This document shows positions 1-7,726 of a stretch of DNA of 34,340 bases, piece by piece. Below the pieces are notes generated by a model. It saw only the letters and a program-made list of their open reading frames with translations, ran no database searches and was not told the origin of the DNA. A program made the translations under genes and the position numbers. Each line of letters begins with the position of its first letter. Position 1 is the first letter of the stretch. The stretch is from Candidatus Hydrogenedens sp. (lineage in GTDB: Bacteria; Hydrogenedentota; Hydrogenedentia; Hydrogenedentales; Hydrogenedentaceae): the NCBI GenBank assembly GCA_035378955.1, contig DAOSUS010000031.1:1-34340 (forward strand), read 5' to 3'.

Positions 1-1
1 T

Positions 2-583
2 GACGAGAACACTGGTCTTGCAATACTAAATAATTCGGGATTAAGAGAGTATGAAGTAATGGATGAACCTATACATCCCATTGCTATAACTCTTTTCCGT
101 GCATTTACATTTAGAAATGCACCTATCTTTGGCAGGTGGGATGTCTATCCGGAGATGGAATTATCACAATGTTTAGGAAAGATGGAGTTTTCTTATGCTA
201 TTTATTCCCACAAGGGAACATGGGAAAATGGTGTTATTAGAGAAGCAGAAAAACTAAATGTAGATTTAGAACCTGTTCAAGCAGGTCCTACAAAAGGAGG
301 CTCATTACCCCTATCTCATAGTTTTATCGAAATAGAGGGAAATAATTTGCAGATTAATGCTATAAAAATAGCAGAAGATAAAGAAAAAACATTGATTGTA
401 AGATTTTTTAATCCTTTGGATAAAGAGGTCGTGAGTAATATAAAATTTGGTTTTTCTGTTAAAAGTATATGGATGACCAATTTAAATGAGGAACCTATTG
501 AAAAAATCTCAGAAAATAAACAATCCATCGAAATTAAAGTTAAACCGAAAAAGATAATTACATTAGCAATTGAATTTGAATAG
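2..583 (+). CDS. Alpha-mannosidase, GH38 family, C-terminal part (5' truncated by window edge)
   Basis: The reading frame is open from the first bases of the window to the TAG at 581-583, so this is the 3' end of a longer gene; the ATG at 59 is internal. The visible 193 residues start with DENTGLAILNNSGLREYEV followed by an IAITLFRAF stretch, the signature of the C-terminal beta domain of glycoside hydrolase family 38 alpha-mannosidases. The catalytic domain lies outside the window, so activity cannot be judged. The tail is all-beta in character and ends in a Lys/Ile-rich strand. It converges with thrC, with only 5 bp between the stop codons. It does not resemble the C terminus of the second GH38 enzyme at 7727, so the two are not a recent tandem duplication. 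The family call is firm; the substrate is unknown. Confidence 0.82.
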   Translation, partial: DENTGLAILNNSGLREYEVMDEPIHPIAITLFRAFTFRNAPIFGRWDVYPEMELSQCLGKMEFSYAIYSHKGTWENGVIREAEKLNVDLEPVQAGPTKGGSLPLSHSFIEIEGNNLQINAIKIAEDKEKTLIVRFFNPLDKEVVSNIKFGFSVKSIWMTNLNEEPIEKISENKQSIEIKVKPKKIITLAIEFE

Positions 584-588
584 AAATA

Positions 589-1689
589 TTATCCAACTTC
601 TACTTTCTCAGAAAGATTTAAGCAGTTCAAGATTTCTTCTTCCTTAGGTTCTACAGTAACGGGCTGTTCAGCGACTGCGATAGCATTGTCCGGGTCTTTT
701 AATCCATGTCCCGTTAGTATGCAAACAATTTGTAGTTTATCACCGGCAAAAGGCTTTTTATCATCAAAATAACCGTTTTCCGCAAGTTTAATAACACCCG
801 CAATACTTGCAGCACTTGCCGGTTCTGCAAAGACCCCTTCTGTCCGTGCTAATAATTTGTAAGCATTACGAATTTGTTGGTCAGTAACCATTCCAATAAC
901 CCCACCTGACTCATCTCTTGCGTTTTCGGCACCTTTCCAACTTGCAGGATTTCCTATACGAATTGCCGTTGCGAATGTTTGAGGATTTTCAACAGGATGT
1001 CCCAAAACGATGGGAGCCGAACCCGATGCTTGAAATCCTAACATTTTGGGTAAATTTTTTGCTCTTCCCGCTTGATAATATTCCTTATATCCCTTCCAAT
1101 AGGCTGTTATATTTCCTGCATTACCTACGGGCATACATTGGAAATCAGGAGCCAAACCGTTAAACGAATCAACTATTTCAAAGGCACCTGTTTTTTGTCC
1201 TTCAATACGATAAGGATTTACAGAATTTACAAGAGCAATGGGATGGTCATTACATATTTTGCGGACTAACCGTAAGGCATCATCAAAATTTCCTTTTATT
1301 TGTATAACTTTTGCTCCATGTATCATTGCTTGTGATAATTTACCCAAAGCAATTTTCCCCTCAGGAATAAGAACGGCACATTGAAGACCTGCCCGAGCCG
1401 AATACGCCGCTGCAGATGCGGATGTATTTCCTGTGGAGGCACACATAACTACTTTATACCCTTCTTCCTTTGCTTTTGTTACAGCTACCGTCATGCCTCT
1501 ATCTTTAAAAGAACCTGTTGGATTCAAGCCCTCATACTTTAACCATATATTTATACGAGGATGTATTGCAGAACTTAGTGCAGGAGCCAGTATTAAAGGG
1601 GTACCTCCTTCATTTAAAGTTACAATAGGCGTATTAATTCCTACAGGTAAAAATTCACGATAGCGTTCAATTAAACCGATATTTTGCAT
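589..1689 (-). CDS. thrC: Threonine synthase
   Basis: This 366-residue PLP enzyme converts O-phospho-L-homoserine to L-threonine in the cytoplasm, the last step of threonine synthesis. The PLP lysine is K62 in the motif NPTGSFKDRG, and the cofactor-phosphate region is seen as ASTGNTSASAAAY followed later by a glycine-rich PVGNAGN segment. Length and motifs match the short (about 350-aa) threonine synthase class, not the long yeast/E. coli form. The ATG at 1689 is preceded by GGAG at a normal distance. It lies 20 bp downstream of hom on the same strand, so the two probably form the end of a lipA-lipoyl-hom-thrC operon. No leader peptide or attenuator is visible in the 20-bp gap. Confidence 0.95.
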   Translation of the reverse strand: MQNIGLIERYREFLPVGINTPIVTLNEGGTPLILAPALSSAIHPRINIWLKYEGLNPTGSFKDRGMTVAVTKAKEEGYKVVMCASTGNTSASAAAYSARAGLQCAVLIPEGKIALGKLSQAMIHGAKVIQIKGNFDDALRLVRKICNDHPIALVNSVNPYRIEGQKTGAFEIVDSFNGLAPDFQCMPVGNAGNITAYWKGYKEYYQAGRAKNLPKMLGFQASGSAPIVLGHPVENPQTFATAIRIGNPASWKGAENARDESGGVIGMVTDQQIRNAYKLLARTEGVFAEPASAASIAGVIKLAENGYFDDKKPFAGDKLQIVCILTGHGLKDPDNAIAVAEQPVTVEPKEEEILNCLNLSEKVEVG

Positions 1690-1709
1690 ATAATTACTCC
1701 ATTCTATAT

Positions 1710-2996
1710 TTATTGTAATACTCTTATTACATGTGTTGGTTCAACAATACAATCTAATGGGTCTATCTCTGCTACGGCACTTTGAAGGCTCGATTCTAAT
1801 GATTCATGAGTCATAATAATTACATGAACAGGAAGGGCTTTATGGTATGATAAAGTTTCTTTTTGATGGCATGAAGAAATGCTTACTTGATGTTTTCCGA
1901 GAATGGTGCATATTTGTCCTAATACGCCCGGATAGTCCTTCGTTGTAAAACGGAGATAATATCGACTCCGAAGTAATCCCATATCTCGGATATTGAGATT
2001 GTGATAATAAATAAAAGGTGGCAGGGAAGGGGATTCTTTTCGGTAAGCAAGGTCTAATAAATTACTAATTACAGCCGTTGCTGTAGGAAATCTTCCCGCC
2101 CCCTTACCGTAATACAAAGTAGGTCCTGCAGAATCACTTTCGACATATACGGCATTAAATTCATTCCGAACCGATGCTAATAAATGGTTTTGAGGAACAA
2201 GAGTAGGATGAACCCGAGCCTCAATTTCACCATTCACTTTGCGAATAATAGCAAGCAGTTTAATAACATATCCCATTTCGTTAGCATAATCAACATCATT
2301 ATGCGTAACTTTTGTAATTCCCTCTACATAAATTTTATCAAAGGGGACAGGAGTTCCAAAGCACAGACTTGCAAGAATTTGACATTTATGGGCGGTATCA
2401 AATCCCTTTATATCTAAATCAGGGGGTGTTTCCGCGTACCCATTTGCTTGTGCTTCTTTTAATACCGGTTCAAAATCCAACCCCTCGTATGTCATTCGAC
2501 TAAGGATATAATTACATGTCCCATTGACAATTCCATAAATAGACTCTATATGGGTAGTAGATAAAACTTCTTTGAGTGTTTTAATAATTGGAATAACTCC
2601 TGCTACTGCCGCTTCATATTTCAACTCTTTTCCTGATTCCTGAGCTATTTTGCATAATTCATCACCATATTTTGCCAATAGCATTTTGTTGGCAGTTACC
2701 ACATGTTTTCCTGATTTTAAGGCTTTTATAATAAAAGTTTTTGCAGGTTCTAAACCCCCTATCAGTTCGCAGACAACATCGATATCCGGATTGTTTATGA
2801 GTGTTTCAATATCGGAAGAAACAGTAACATTACTTAAATCAAAAGGCTTTAATAAATCGGGTTTTATTTCGACAATATGTTTTAATTCTAATTCGGCTCC
2901 TGTTTGATTTTTTATGTGTTCATAATGGTTCAAAAGAAGGTGAATAACACCTCCTCCTATGGTGCCTGCACCAATAACACCAATTTTTAATTTCAT
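1710..2996 (-). CDS. hom: Homoserine dehydrogenase with C-terminal ACT domain
   Basis: Reduces L-aspartate-4-semialdehyde to L-homoserine with NAD(P)H, feeding threonine and methionine synthesis. The N-terminal Rossmann fold begins with KIGVIGAGTIGGGV (residues 4-17). The catalytic region has the ANK motif (K104) and DLDIKGFDTAHK, with Asp200 and Lys204 as the expected catalytic pair. A regulatory ACT domain (about residues 350-425, starting YLRFTTKDYPGVLGQI) suggests feedback control by threonine. An in-frame ATG lies 15 bp upstream at 3011, but the purine-rich GAGGAG sits between the two and is correctly spaced for the ATG at 2996, so 428 residues is preferred. There is no aspartokinase fusion. 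It is transcribed just ahead of thrC. Confidence 0.95.
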   Translation of the reverse strand: MKLKIGVIGAGTIGGGVIHLLLNHYEHIKNQTGAELELKHIVEIKPDLLKPFDLSNVTVSSDIETLINNPDIDVVCELIGGLEPAKTFIIKALKSGKHVVTANKMLLAKYGDELCKIAQESGKELKYEAAVAGVIPIIKTLKEVLSTTHIESIYGIVNGTCNYILSRMTYEGLDFEPVLKEAQANGYAETPPDLDIKGFDTAHKCQILASLCFGTPVPFDKIYVEGITKVTHNDVDYANEMGYVIKLLAIIRKVNGEIEARVHPTLVPQNHLLASVRNEFNAVYVESDSAGPTLYYGKGAGRFPTATAVISNLLDLAYRKESPSLPPFIYYHNLNIRDMGLLRSRYYLRFTTKDYPGVLGQICTILGKHQVSISSCHQKETLSYHKALPVHVIIMTHESLESSLQSAVAEIDPLDCIVEPTHVIRVLQ

Positions 2997-3035
2997 GAAA
3001 CAACTCCTCATTCAAAAAAATTATTAATGGTAAAA

Positions 3036-3290
3036 TTATTCTTCCTTAATATTTATTATACATATCGGATTGTCAGGACTAAAAAACTGTCCCTCCTCAA
3101 TCAGAACCTTTTTCAATATTCCCGATACGGGTGCTGTAATTACATACACTGCTTTATCTGTGCATATTTCCACAAGTTCTACACCTTTTTCGACAGATTG
3201 ACCTATTTTCAAAAGCCATTGGGATATTTGAACTTTTAAGTTTTGTTCATCAGGTTTTGCTTCTTCCGGAATGTAAACCATGTAATCCAT
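3036..3290 (-). CDS. Free-standing lipoyl (biotinyl/lipoyl-attachment) domain protein
   Basis: At 84 residues the protein is essentially one E2-type lipoyl domain. The modified lysine should be K46, in CTDKAVYVITAP, matching the usual E-T-D-K-A hairpin with Cys replacing Glu. It is too short for GcvH (about 125 aa), and no E2 catalytic core or subunit-binding domain follows before the stop. The ATG at 3290 has AAGGA upstream. It lies 12 bp downstream of lipA, whose product would insert sulfur into an octanoyl group on such a domain, so a substrate-enzyme pairing is likely. No lipB, lplA, E1, E3 or glycine-cleavage gene is in the window, so the complex it serves is unknown. Biotinylation is less likely because the hairpin is DKA, not MKM. 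Confidence 0.85.
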   Translation of the reverse strand: MDYMVYIPEEAKPDEQNLKVQISQWLLKIGQSVEKGVELVEICTDKAVYVITAPVSGILKKVLIEEGQFFSPDNPICIINIKEE

Positions 3291-3302
3291 AACTTATTCC
3301 TT

Positions 3303-4175
3303 TTATTCTTTGCACCAGAAATCAGCATGATATGAACTTCTAACTTCGGGACCGGCTATAACTTTTAGTGATAGGTTGTTGTTTGCCCACTCTTCATAAA
3401 ACTTAAATTCATCGGGTGATATAAAATCAGATACAGGTAATTGTCGAATTGTGGGTTGTAAATATTGACCAATAGTAACTATGGAACAGCCAATACTATC
3501 GAGGTCTTTGAGTGTTTGTAAAATTTCATCTCTGGTTTCTGATAAACCAACCATAATACCTGATTTAATCTTTGTTTCTGGGGATATTTCTTTCGCTTTT
3601 TTGAGGACATCTAAAGAAACACGATAAGAACATTTCTTATCCCTTACCATAGGGCATAATCGTTCAACAGTTTCAAGATTATGGGAAAAAACATCGGGTT
3701 TTGCCTTCAGAATAGTTTTTAAAGAAGAGACATTTCCTTGAAAATCAGATACAAGAACTTCTACTTTTCTTTCAGGAAAAGTCTCTTTAAGTGATATAAC
3801 AATATCAGAAATATGTTTAGCCCCTCCATCTAACAAGTCATCACGGGTTACCATTGTTAAGATAATATATTTCAGTCCCATGACCTTAACAGCCTTTATT
3901 ATTTTATCTTTTTCAAAAGGGTCCGGGGGCAAAGGTTGTCCTTTTTTTACTGCACAAAAGGAACATCTCCGAGAACATATATCCCCCAGAAGCAAAAAAG
4001 TAGCTGTTTTACGAGACCAGCATTCAGGAAGATTGGGGCATAAAGCACTTTTGCAAACGGTGGCTATCCCTATTTCTTCTAACAGAGAATGGATATGTTT
4101 TGTTTCGTTTGTATCAGGAACTTTAAACCTTATCCAATCTGGAAATAATTTTTTTGTATATATTTTGCAATCCAT
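3303..4175 (-). CDS. lipA: Lipoyl synthase (radical SAM)
   Basis: Inserts two sulfur atoms into protein-bound octanoyl groups. Counting from the ATG at 4175 (290 aa), the auxiliary [4Fe-4S] cluster is bound by C41, C46 and C52 (CKSALCPNLPEC) and the SAM cluster by C67, C71 and C74 (CSRRCSFC). The usual TRDD segment is present, as is the C-terminal RSSY that supplies the serine ligand to the auxiliary cluster. All catalytic features are therefore intact. The start is not certain: an in-frame TTG at 4187 adds four residues and neither has a clear ribosome binding site. It heads the operon with the lipoyl carrier, hom and thrC, downstream of an extended -10 promoter at 4207-4216. Confidence 0.95.
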   Translation of the reverse strand: MDCKIYTKKLFPDWIRFKVPDTNETKHIHSLLEEIGIATVCKSALCPNLPECWSRKTATFLLLGDICSRRCSFCAVKKGQPLPPDPFEKDKIIKAVKVMGLKYIILTMVTRDDLLDGGAKHISDIVISLKETFPERKVEVLVSDFQGNVSSLKTILKAKPDVFSHNLETVERLCPMVRDKKCSYRVSLDVLKKAKEISPETKIKSGIMVGLSETRDEILQTLKDLDSIGCSIVTIGQYLQPTIRQLPVSDFISPDEFKFYEEWANNNLSLKVIAGPEVRSSYHADFWCKE

Positions 4176-4206
4176 AGGTATGTCCAAGAAATTGAATTGG
4201 AAAGAA

Positions 4207-4235
4207 ATTATAACATGAATATGTAAAGATGATAA
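4207..4235 (-). promoter_or_regulatory. Promoter of the lipA-lipoyl-hom-thrC operon (extended -10)
   Basis: On the minus strand the sequence reads TG-T-TATAAT at 4216-4207, a perfect extended -10. TTATCA at 4235-4230, 17 bp upstream, matches 4 of 6 bases of TTGACA. The predicted start near 4200 gives a leader of about 25 nt to the ATG at 4175. Confidence 0.6.
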
Positions 4236-4248
4236 AATGTTTGATATT

Positions 4249-4257
4249 TGGTATAAT
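4249..4257 (+). promoter_or_regulatory. Extended -10 promoter of the bactofilin gene
   Basis: The plus strand has TGGTATAAT, an extended -10 with no recognisable -35 at 16-18 bp. The surrounding ATTTGGTATAATTAAT recurs with one mismatch at 23072-23087, upstream of the lipoprotein gene. The predicted start near 4264 gives a leader of about 40 nt. Confidence 0.55.
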
Positions 4258-4303
4258 TAATATCCATAATAAAAAAACATTCAAACTCGTCTAAAGGGAT
4301 TTT

Positions 4304-5050
4304 ATGATGAATAAGGACGAGGAAAAAAAAGAATCAAAAAGTTTGTTTGGAAAACTACGGTTTGGAAATTTAAATGAGGTCTGGTCTGCAAATCGCAAAC
4401 CTCAAGAAGAGGTTGTAAAACCTCCAGAGAAAATAGAAGAGAAAAAAACTGTAGTTCAACAAGAACCTATTCGTCAGATAGATAAAGAGAACGAATCTGT
4501 AAACATTCCAAAACCCCAAAAAACAGGACTTAAAGTTATGGTTATCCCCGAAAATGTTTATATCGAAGGTTCAATTAGAGGTGAATGTGATTCGGAAATA
4601 TATGGAAAAATTAACGGGAATATTCAGATAAAAGGCAATCTTACATTAGGAAAAACAGCGGAAGTTAAAGGAAGTATCAAAGCAATGTCTGCTTCCATTG
4701 ATGGAATTGTCGAAGGAAAAATTGAGACTACCAATAATGTAGAAATTGGTCCTAATAGTAAAATTCAAGCCGAATTAATATCTGGACAAAAAATAGTCAT
4801 TTCTGGACAGGTTAATGGAAGTGTTTGTGCAGAAGTCGGGGTAAAACTTCAACAGTCTGCTAAGTTAAATGGAGATATAATAGCGTTAAAATGGTTTAGC
4901 ATTCAGGAAGGGGCTATATTTAATGGAAATTGTTCCATGAAACGAAAAGAACAGTCCAAGACCCCTCCGCTGACTGAACAACCTAAAAATATTCAGCAAC
5001 CCAATCAACCTATTCAGGTCAATCAACAAAATCACCAAACAAAAAAGTGA
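4304..5050 (+). CDS. Bactofilin (polymer-forming cytoskeletal protein)
   Basis: The 248-residue protein has the bactofilin plan: a charged disordered N terminus (1-75), a central right-handed beta-helix core (about 80-215) and a disordered Pro/Gln-rich C-terminal tail. In the core, short strands repeat around glycines (VYIEGSIRGE, IYGKINGNIQIKGNL, VEGKIETTNNVEIG). Bactofilins self-assemble into nucleotide-free filaments on the inner membrane and scaffold cell-shape or wall-remodelling enzymes. The start has AAAGGGA a few bases upstream; a second ATG follows immediately at 4307. The next gene encodes a membrane zinc metallopeptidase, but of a different family from the M23 enzymes often paired with bactofilins. 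A 92-bp gap separates them, so co-transcription is possible but not shown. Confidence 0.88.
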   Translation: MMNKDEEKKESKSLFGKLRFGNLNEVWSANRKPQEEVVKPPEKIEEKKTVVQQEPIRQIDKENESVNIPKPQKTGLKVMVIPENVYIEGSIRGECDSEIYGKINGNIQIKGNLTLGKTAEVKGSIKAMSASIDGIVEGKIETTNNVEIGPNSKIQAELISGQKIVISGQVNGSVCAEVGVKLQQSAKLNGDIIALKWFSIQEGAIFNGNCSMKRKEQSKTPPLTEQPKNIQQPNQPIQVNQQNHQTKK

Positions 5051-5142
5051 AATAAGTAAATAGGGGTCTCTATTAACTTTTTCTATATTCCAATCGTATT
5101 TATATTAAAATTTAAAATATAGGAAAAAGAAAGGAGAGAAAT

Positions 5143-5844
5143 ATGCCGATATATATGTTCCATCCGGCTGATTTATTAATTATTCCCGCTGCAATATTTG
5201 CAATCTGGGCTCAACTAAAAGTAAAGAGTACCTACCAAAAATATGCTTCTATACCTACACAGCAAAGAATAACAGGTTTTGATATTGCACGATGGATACT
5301 TCAAAGAGAAAACATTAATAATGTTGATGTCGAAGTCACAGAAGGAGAATTAACAGACCATTATGACCCTATAAGTAAAAAAGTTCGTTTATCTGAACCC
5401 GTATATTATGGGGATAGTATCGCATCGGTAGGAATTGCTGCCCACGAATTGGGACATGTCATACAGCATACGAGAAGTTATGCTCCTATGCAGGTTCGAC
5501 AATTTATCTATCCGGTAAGTTCATTGGGTTCAAATCTTGCTTTCCCGTTAATTATATTAGGTATTCTCCTGACCTATTCGGGTGTACATGCACAATGGCT
5601 TATCAATGTGGGCATTTACATGTTTTCTTTAGCGGTTCTCTTTACAATCATTACCTTACCTGTTGAGTTCAATGCGAGTAAGAGAGCCGTAAAAATATTG
5701 TCTGATGGGAGATTACTTACAGAAGAAGAGTTAGATGGTGTTCGTGCAGTATTAAGTGCAGCTGCATTAACTTATGTTGCTGCGGCCGCAAGTGCAGTAT
5801 TGCAATTAATCCGACTATTAATTATTTTTAGAGGCCGTGAATGA
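5143..5844 (+). CDS. Membrane-embedded zinc metallopeptidase (YugP-like, Zn_peptidase_2 family)
   Basis: The 233-residue protein has a hydrophobic N-terminal segment (about 10-25), a cytoplasmic or loop region with the zinc motif HELGHVIQH (H101, E102, H105), then two hydrophobic segments (about 125-145 and 155-172). These are followed by EFNAS, whose E175 is the likely third zinc ligand, and a final hydrophobic helix. This is the layout of the widespread YugP-type neutral zinc metallopeptidases, whose substrates are mostly unknown. AAAGGAGAG directly upstream of the ATG is a strong ribosome binding site. The stop codon overlaps the next start as ATGA (5841-5844), so the downstream exported protein is probably translationally coupled and functionally linked. 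Confidence 0.88.
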   Translation: MPIYMFHPADLLIIPAAIFAIWAQLKVKSTYQKYASIPTQQRITGFDIARWILQRENINNVDVEVTEGELTDHYDPISKKVRLSEPVYYGDSIASVGIAAHELGHVIQHTRSYAPMQVRQFIYPVSSLGSNLAFPLIILGILLTYSGVHAQWLINVGIYMFSLAVLFTIITLPVEFNASKRAVKILSDGRLLTEEELDGVRAVLSAAALTYVAAAASAVLQLIRLLIIFRGRE

Positions 5845-6995
5845 TATTCCTGCGAAAATGCAGAGAAAAAATAACAATTCTTCTTGCAATCCTAATTTTA
5901 ACGATTATTTCTATTCCTGCAATAGGGGAAAATACTTCAGACTCTATCCGTATCCGTGCTGAAGGATATGCAGAAGGTCCCTCATATATGGTTCGCCAGA
6001 TGGCGTTAGGAGAAGCACAAAAAAATGCTATAGAACAGTATCTCCGCTCAATGGTATCGGAAGAATATTTGAAATTTTTAAATCCTTTACTTAACAAATC
6101 ATCTCTCTATATTAAGTCTTTTAAAATCTTAAATGAGAGCACGACAAACGATAAATCTGTTATTGAATTAGATGTAGAAATAAATGATGAACTGATAAAT
6201 CAAGATGTTACAACTCTATTAATTCCCTATAAAACTGACCTGCCCAAAATATCGGTATTTATACTTGATTTATATACCCAGGATAAAAATCCACAATTTT
6301 CAGAGTGTGCAAATTCTTATGATGTTATAGAAAAGAAGCTAACTAACCTTAAATTTACAGTCCAAAAAACAAATGTGGAAACTAATTTCAGTAAAAATGA
6401 CATAATTCAATTGATAGGAGAGGGTTTAGAAGGAAAAAAAAAGATTGCTATGAGTCAAGATTCGGATATTTTTGTTTTGGGGATAAATCAATATGAAATT
6501 ATAGGGGATATTTCTAATAATCAAATGCAGAAAATCCGATGTAATACAACTATGGAGTTATTTCGAGTATCTGATGGAAAATTATTAGATGCTTTTACCG
6601 TGTTTGCTTCTGTGCAAGGGAAAAATTCTTCAGAAGCACAAAAACAATCCGCGGAAGATTGTGCTTTAAAATCTATACAAAAAATTATTACCTGCTCATT
6701 TTTATCAATACTGAATTATCAAAAAAATACAAAAGATGTATTTCTATATTTTGATAATTTTCAAGATAAAAATCTAATTAAAAAAGTTATGGATTATTTA
6801 GAAGCCGTTACCTATGGGAGTAAAACAGAACTAATTTTTGAGACACCCAAAAGAACCAAATATGTATTGATGTTTGATGGTCCTATCGTTCATATTGTTG
6901 ATTCAATTTATAACAATAATCAACTAAAGAATAAAATTATTATTAAAAAAGTGGTAGACCGTGATATCTTTTTGACTAATCCTGATAGCCGTTAA
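5841..6995 (+). CDS. Exported protein with FlgT-N/LPP20-like N-terminal domain
   Basis: This 384-residue protein has a clear signal peptide (MIFLRKCREKITILLAILI..., likely cut after IPAIG near residue 29). The next segment, IRAEGYAEGPSYMVRQMALGEAQKNAIEQYL, has the 'A-x-G-x-A-x-G-x-...-R-x-x-A-L-x-x-A-x-x-x-A' pattern of the N-terminal domain of FlgT and related LPP20-type envelope proteins. The remaining residues (about 120-384) are mixed alpha/beta and I recognise no domain. No flagellar genes occur in the window, so a general envelope role is more likely than a flagellar one. The start overlaps the metallopeptidase stop (ATGA) and GAGG lies upstream. Its 3' end overlaps the convergent peroxidase gene by 4 bp. 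Confidence 0.7.
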   Translation: MIFLRKCREKITILLAILILTIISIPAIGENTSDSIRIRAEGYAEGPSYMVRQMALGEAQKNAIEQYLRSMVSEEYLKFLNPLLNKSSLYIKSFKILNESTTNDKSVIELDVEINDELINQDVTTLLIPYKTDLPKISVFILDLYTQDKNPQFSECANSYDVIEKKLTNLKFTVQKTNVETNFSKNDIIQLIGEGLEGKKKIAMSQDSDIFVLGINQYEIIGDISNNQMQKIRCNTTMELFRVSDGKLLDAFTVFASVQGKNSSEAQKQSAEDCALKSIQKIITCSFLSILNYQKNTKDVFLYFDNFQDKNLIKKVMDYLEAVTYGSKTELIFETPKRTKYVLMFDGPIVHIVDSIYNNNQLKNKIIIKKVVDRDIFLTNPDSR

Positions 6996-7585
6996 TTTCT
7001 ATGGAGTTCTTTTTCGATAGTTTCGATAACAGTAGGGTCATCAGGTTTTACTTTGGGTTCAAAACGGGCTACTGTTTTTCCATCTTTACCAATGAGAAAT
7101 TTTGTAAAATTCCATTTAATACTTCCATCAAAAGGAGCATTATCTTTCGATGTAAGGAATTGATATAGGGGACAAATATCGGAACCATCTACAGAGACTT
7201 TTTCAAATAAAGGAAATGATATTTTATAGTTTAGATCGCAAAACTTCTTTATTTCTTCATTACTTCCGGGCTCTTGATTCATAAAATTGTTTGCTGGAAA
7301 TCCAAGAATAACAAATCCACGGTCTTTATATTTCTGATACAAACTTTCTAACTGCTGGTATTGGGGTGTAAAACCGCAACGGGATGCTGTGTTAACTATC
7401 ATTACAACTTTTCCTTTATATTGTTGTAAATCTACTTCTTGACCGTTTATAGATTTGACTTTAAACTTCAGAGGTGTATCTTGAGACCTCTGTTCTGCGT
7501 TTAGACCCTTTTGAGGGAAAAAACTAAGCACAAAGGAAACTATCAAACTAAATACAAATCTGTAAAGTAGGTAAATATTTTTCAT
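6992..7585 (-). CDS. Glutathione peroxidase family thiol peroxidase, exported
   Basis: This 197-residue GPx-fold protein reduces peroxides. The peroxidatic cysteine is C70 in NTASRCGFTPQY, encoded by TGC and so not selenocysteine. The rest of the catalytic tetrad is visible: Gln104 in FPANNFMNQEPG, and Trp158 and Asn159 in KWNFTKF. C116 in KKFCDLNY is at the place of the resolving cysteine of thioredoxin-dependent GPx enzymes, so thioredoxin may be the true reductant. Residues 1-30 form a hydrophobic signal peptide (ending GLNAEQ), placing the enzyme in the periplasm. AGGAG precedes the ATG at a good distance. The gene stands alone, divergent from the alpha-mannosidase and convergent with the FlgT-like gene, overlapping it by 4 bp. 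Confidence 0.93.
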   Translation of the reverse strand: MKNIYLLYRFVFSLIVSFVLSFFPQKGLNAEQRSQDTPLKFKVKSINGQEVDLQQYKGKVVMIVNTASRCGFTPQYQQLESLYQKYKDRGFVILGFPANNFMNQEPGSNEEIKKFCDLNYKISFPLFEKVSVDGSDICPLYQFLTSKDNAPFDGSIKWNFTKFLIGKDGKTVARFEPKVKPDDPTVIETIEKELHRN

Positions 7586-7620
7586 TTTTATTTCTCCTAA
7601 AAATATTTGTTGTTTATTTT

Positions 7621-7629
7621 ATTCTAACA
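7621..7629 (-). promoter_or_regulatory. Extended -10 promoter of the peroxidase gene
   Basis: The minus strand reads TG-T-TAGAAT, an extended -10 one base from consensus. It predicts transcription from about 7614 and a leader of about 29 nt. It lies 6 bp from the opposing -10 at 7636-7644. Confidence 0.45.
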
Positions 7630-7635
7630 AATAAA

Positions 7636-7644
7636 TGGTAAAAT
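7636..7644 (+). promoter_or_regulatory. Extended -10 promoter of the alpha-mannosidase run
   Basis: The plus strand reads TG-G-TAAAAT, a good extended -10 with no clear -35. A start near 7651 would give a leader of about 76 nt to the ATG at 7727. It is back to back with the minus-strand -10 at 7621-7629. Confidence 0.45.
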
Positions 7645-7726
7645 GTATTTCTAAATAAATAGGGAAAGACAAATAACATCAGTGCAAATATAAATGATAA
7701 AATTAAATATAAAAAAAAGGTTGATT

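Noticed and set aside
59..583. Complete 174-aa gene starting at the ATG at 59
   Set aside because: The frame is open to the window edge, and the residues before this ATG match the GH38 C-terminal domain, so it is an internal Met.
5059..5080. Hairpin AATAG-GGGTCT-CTATT followed by AACTTTTT after the bactofilin gene as a terminator
   Set aside because: The stem has 5 bp with one G-C pair and the T run is offset; it is too weak to call.
7376..7378. Possible selenocysteine in the glutathione peroxidase
   Set aside because: The peroxidatic residue is encoded by TGC (Cys), with no in-frame TGA.
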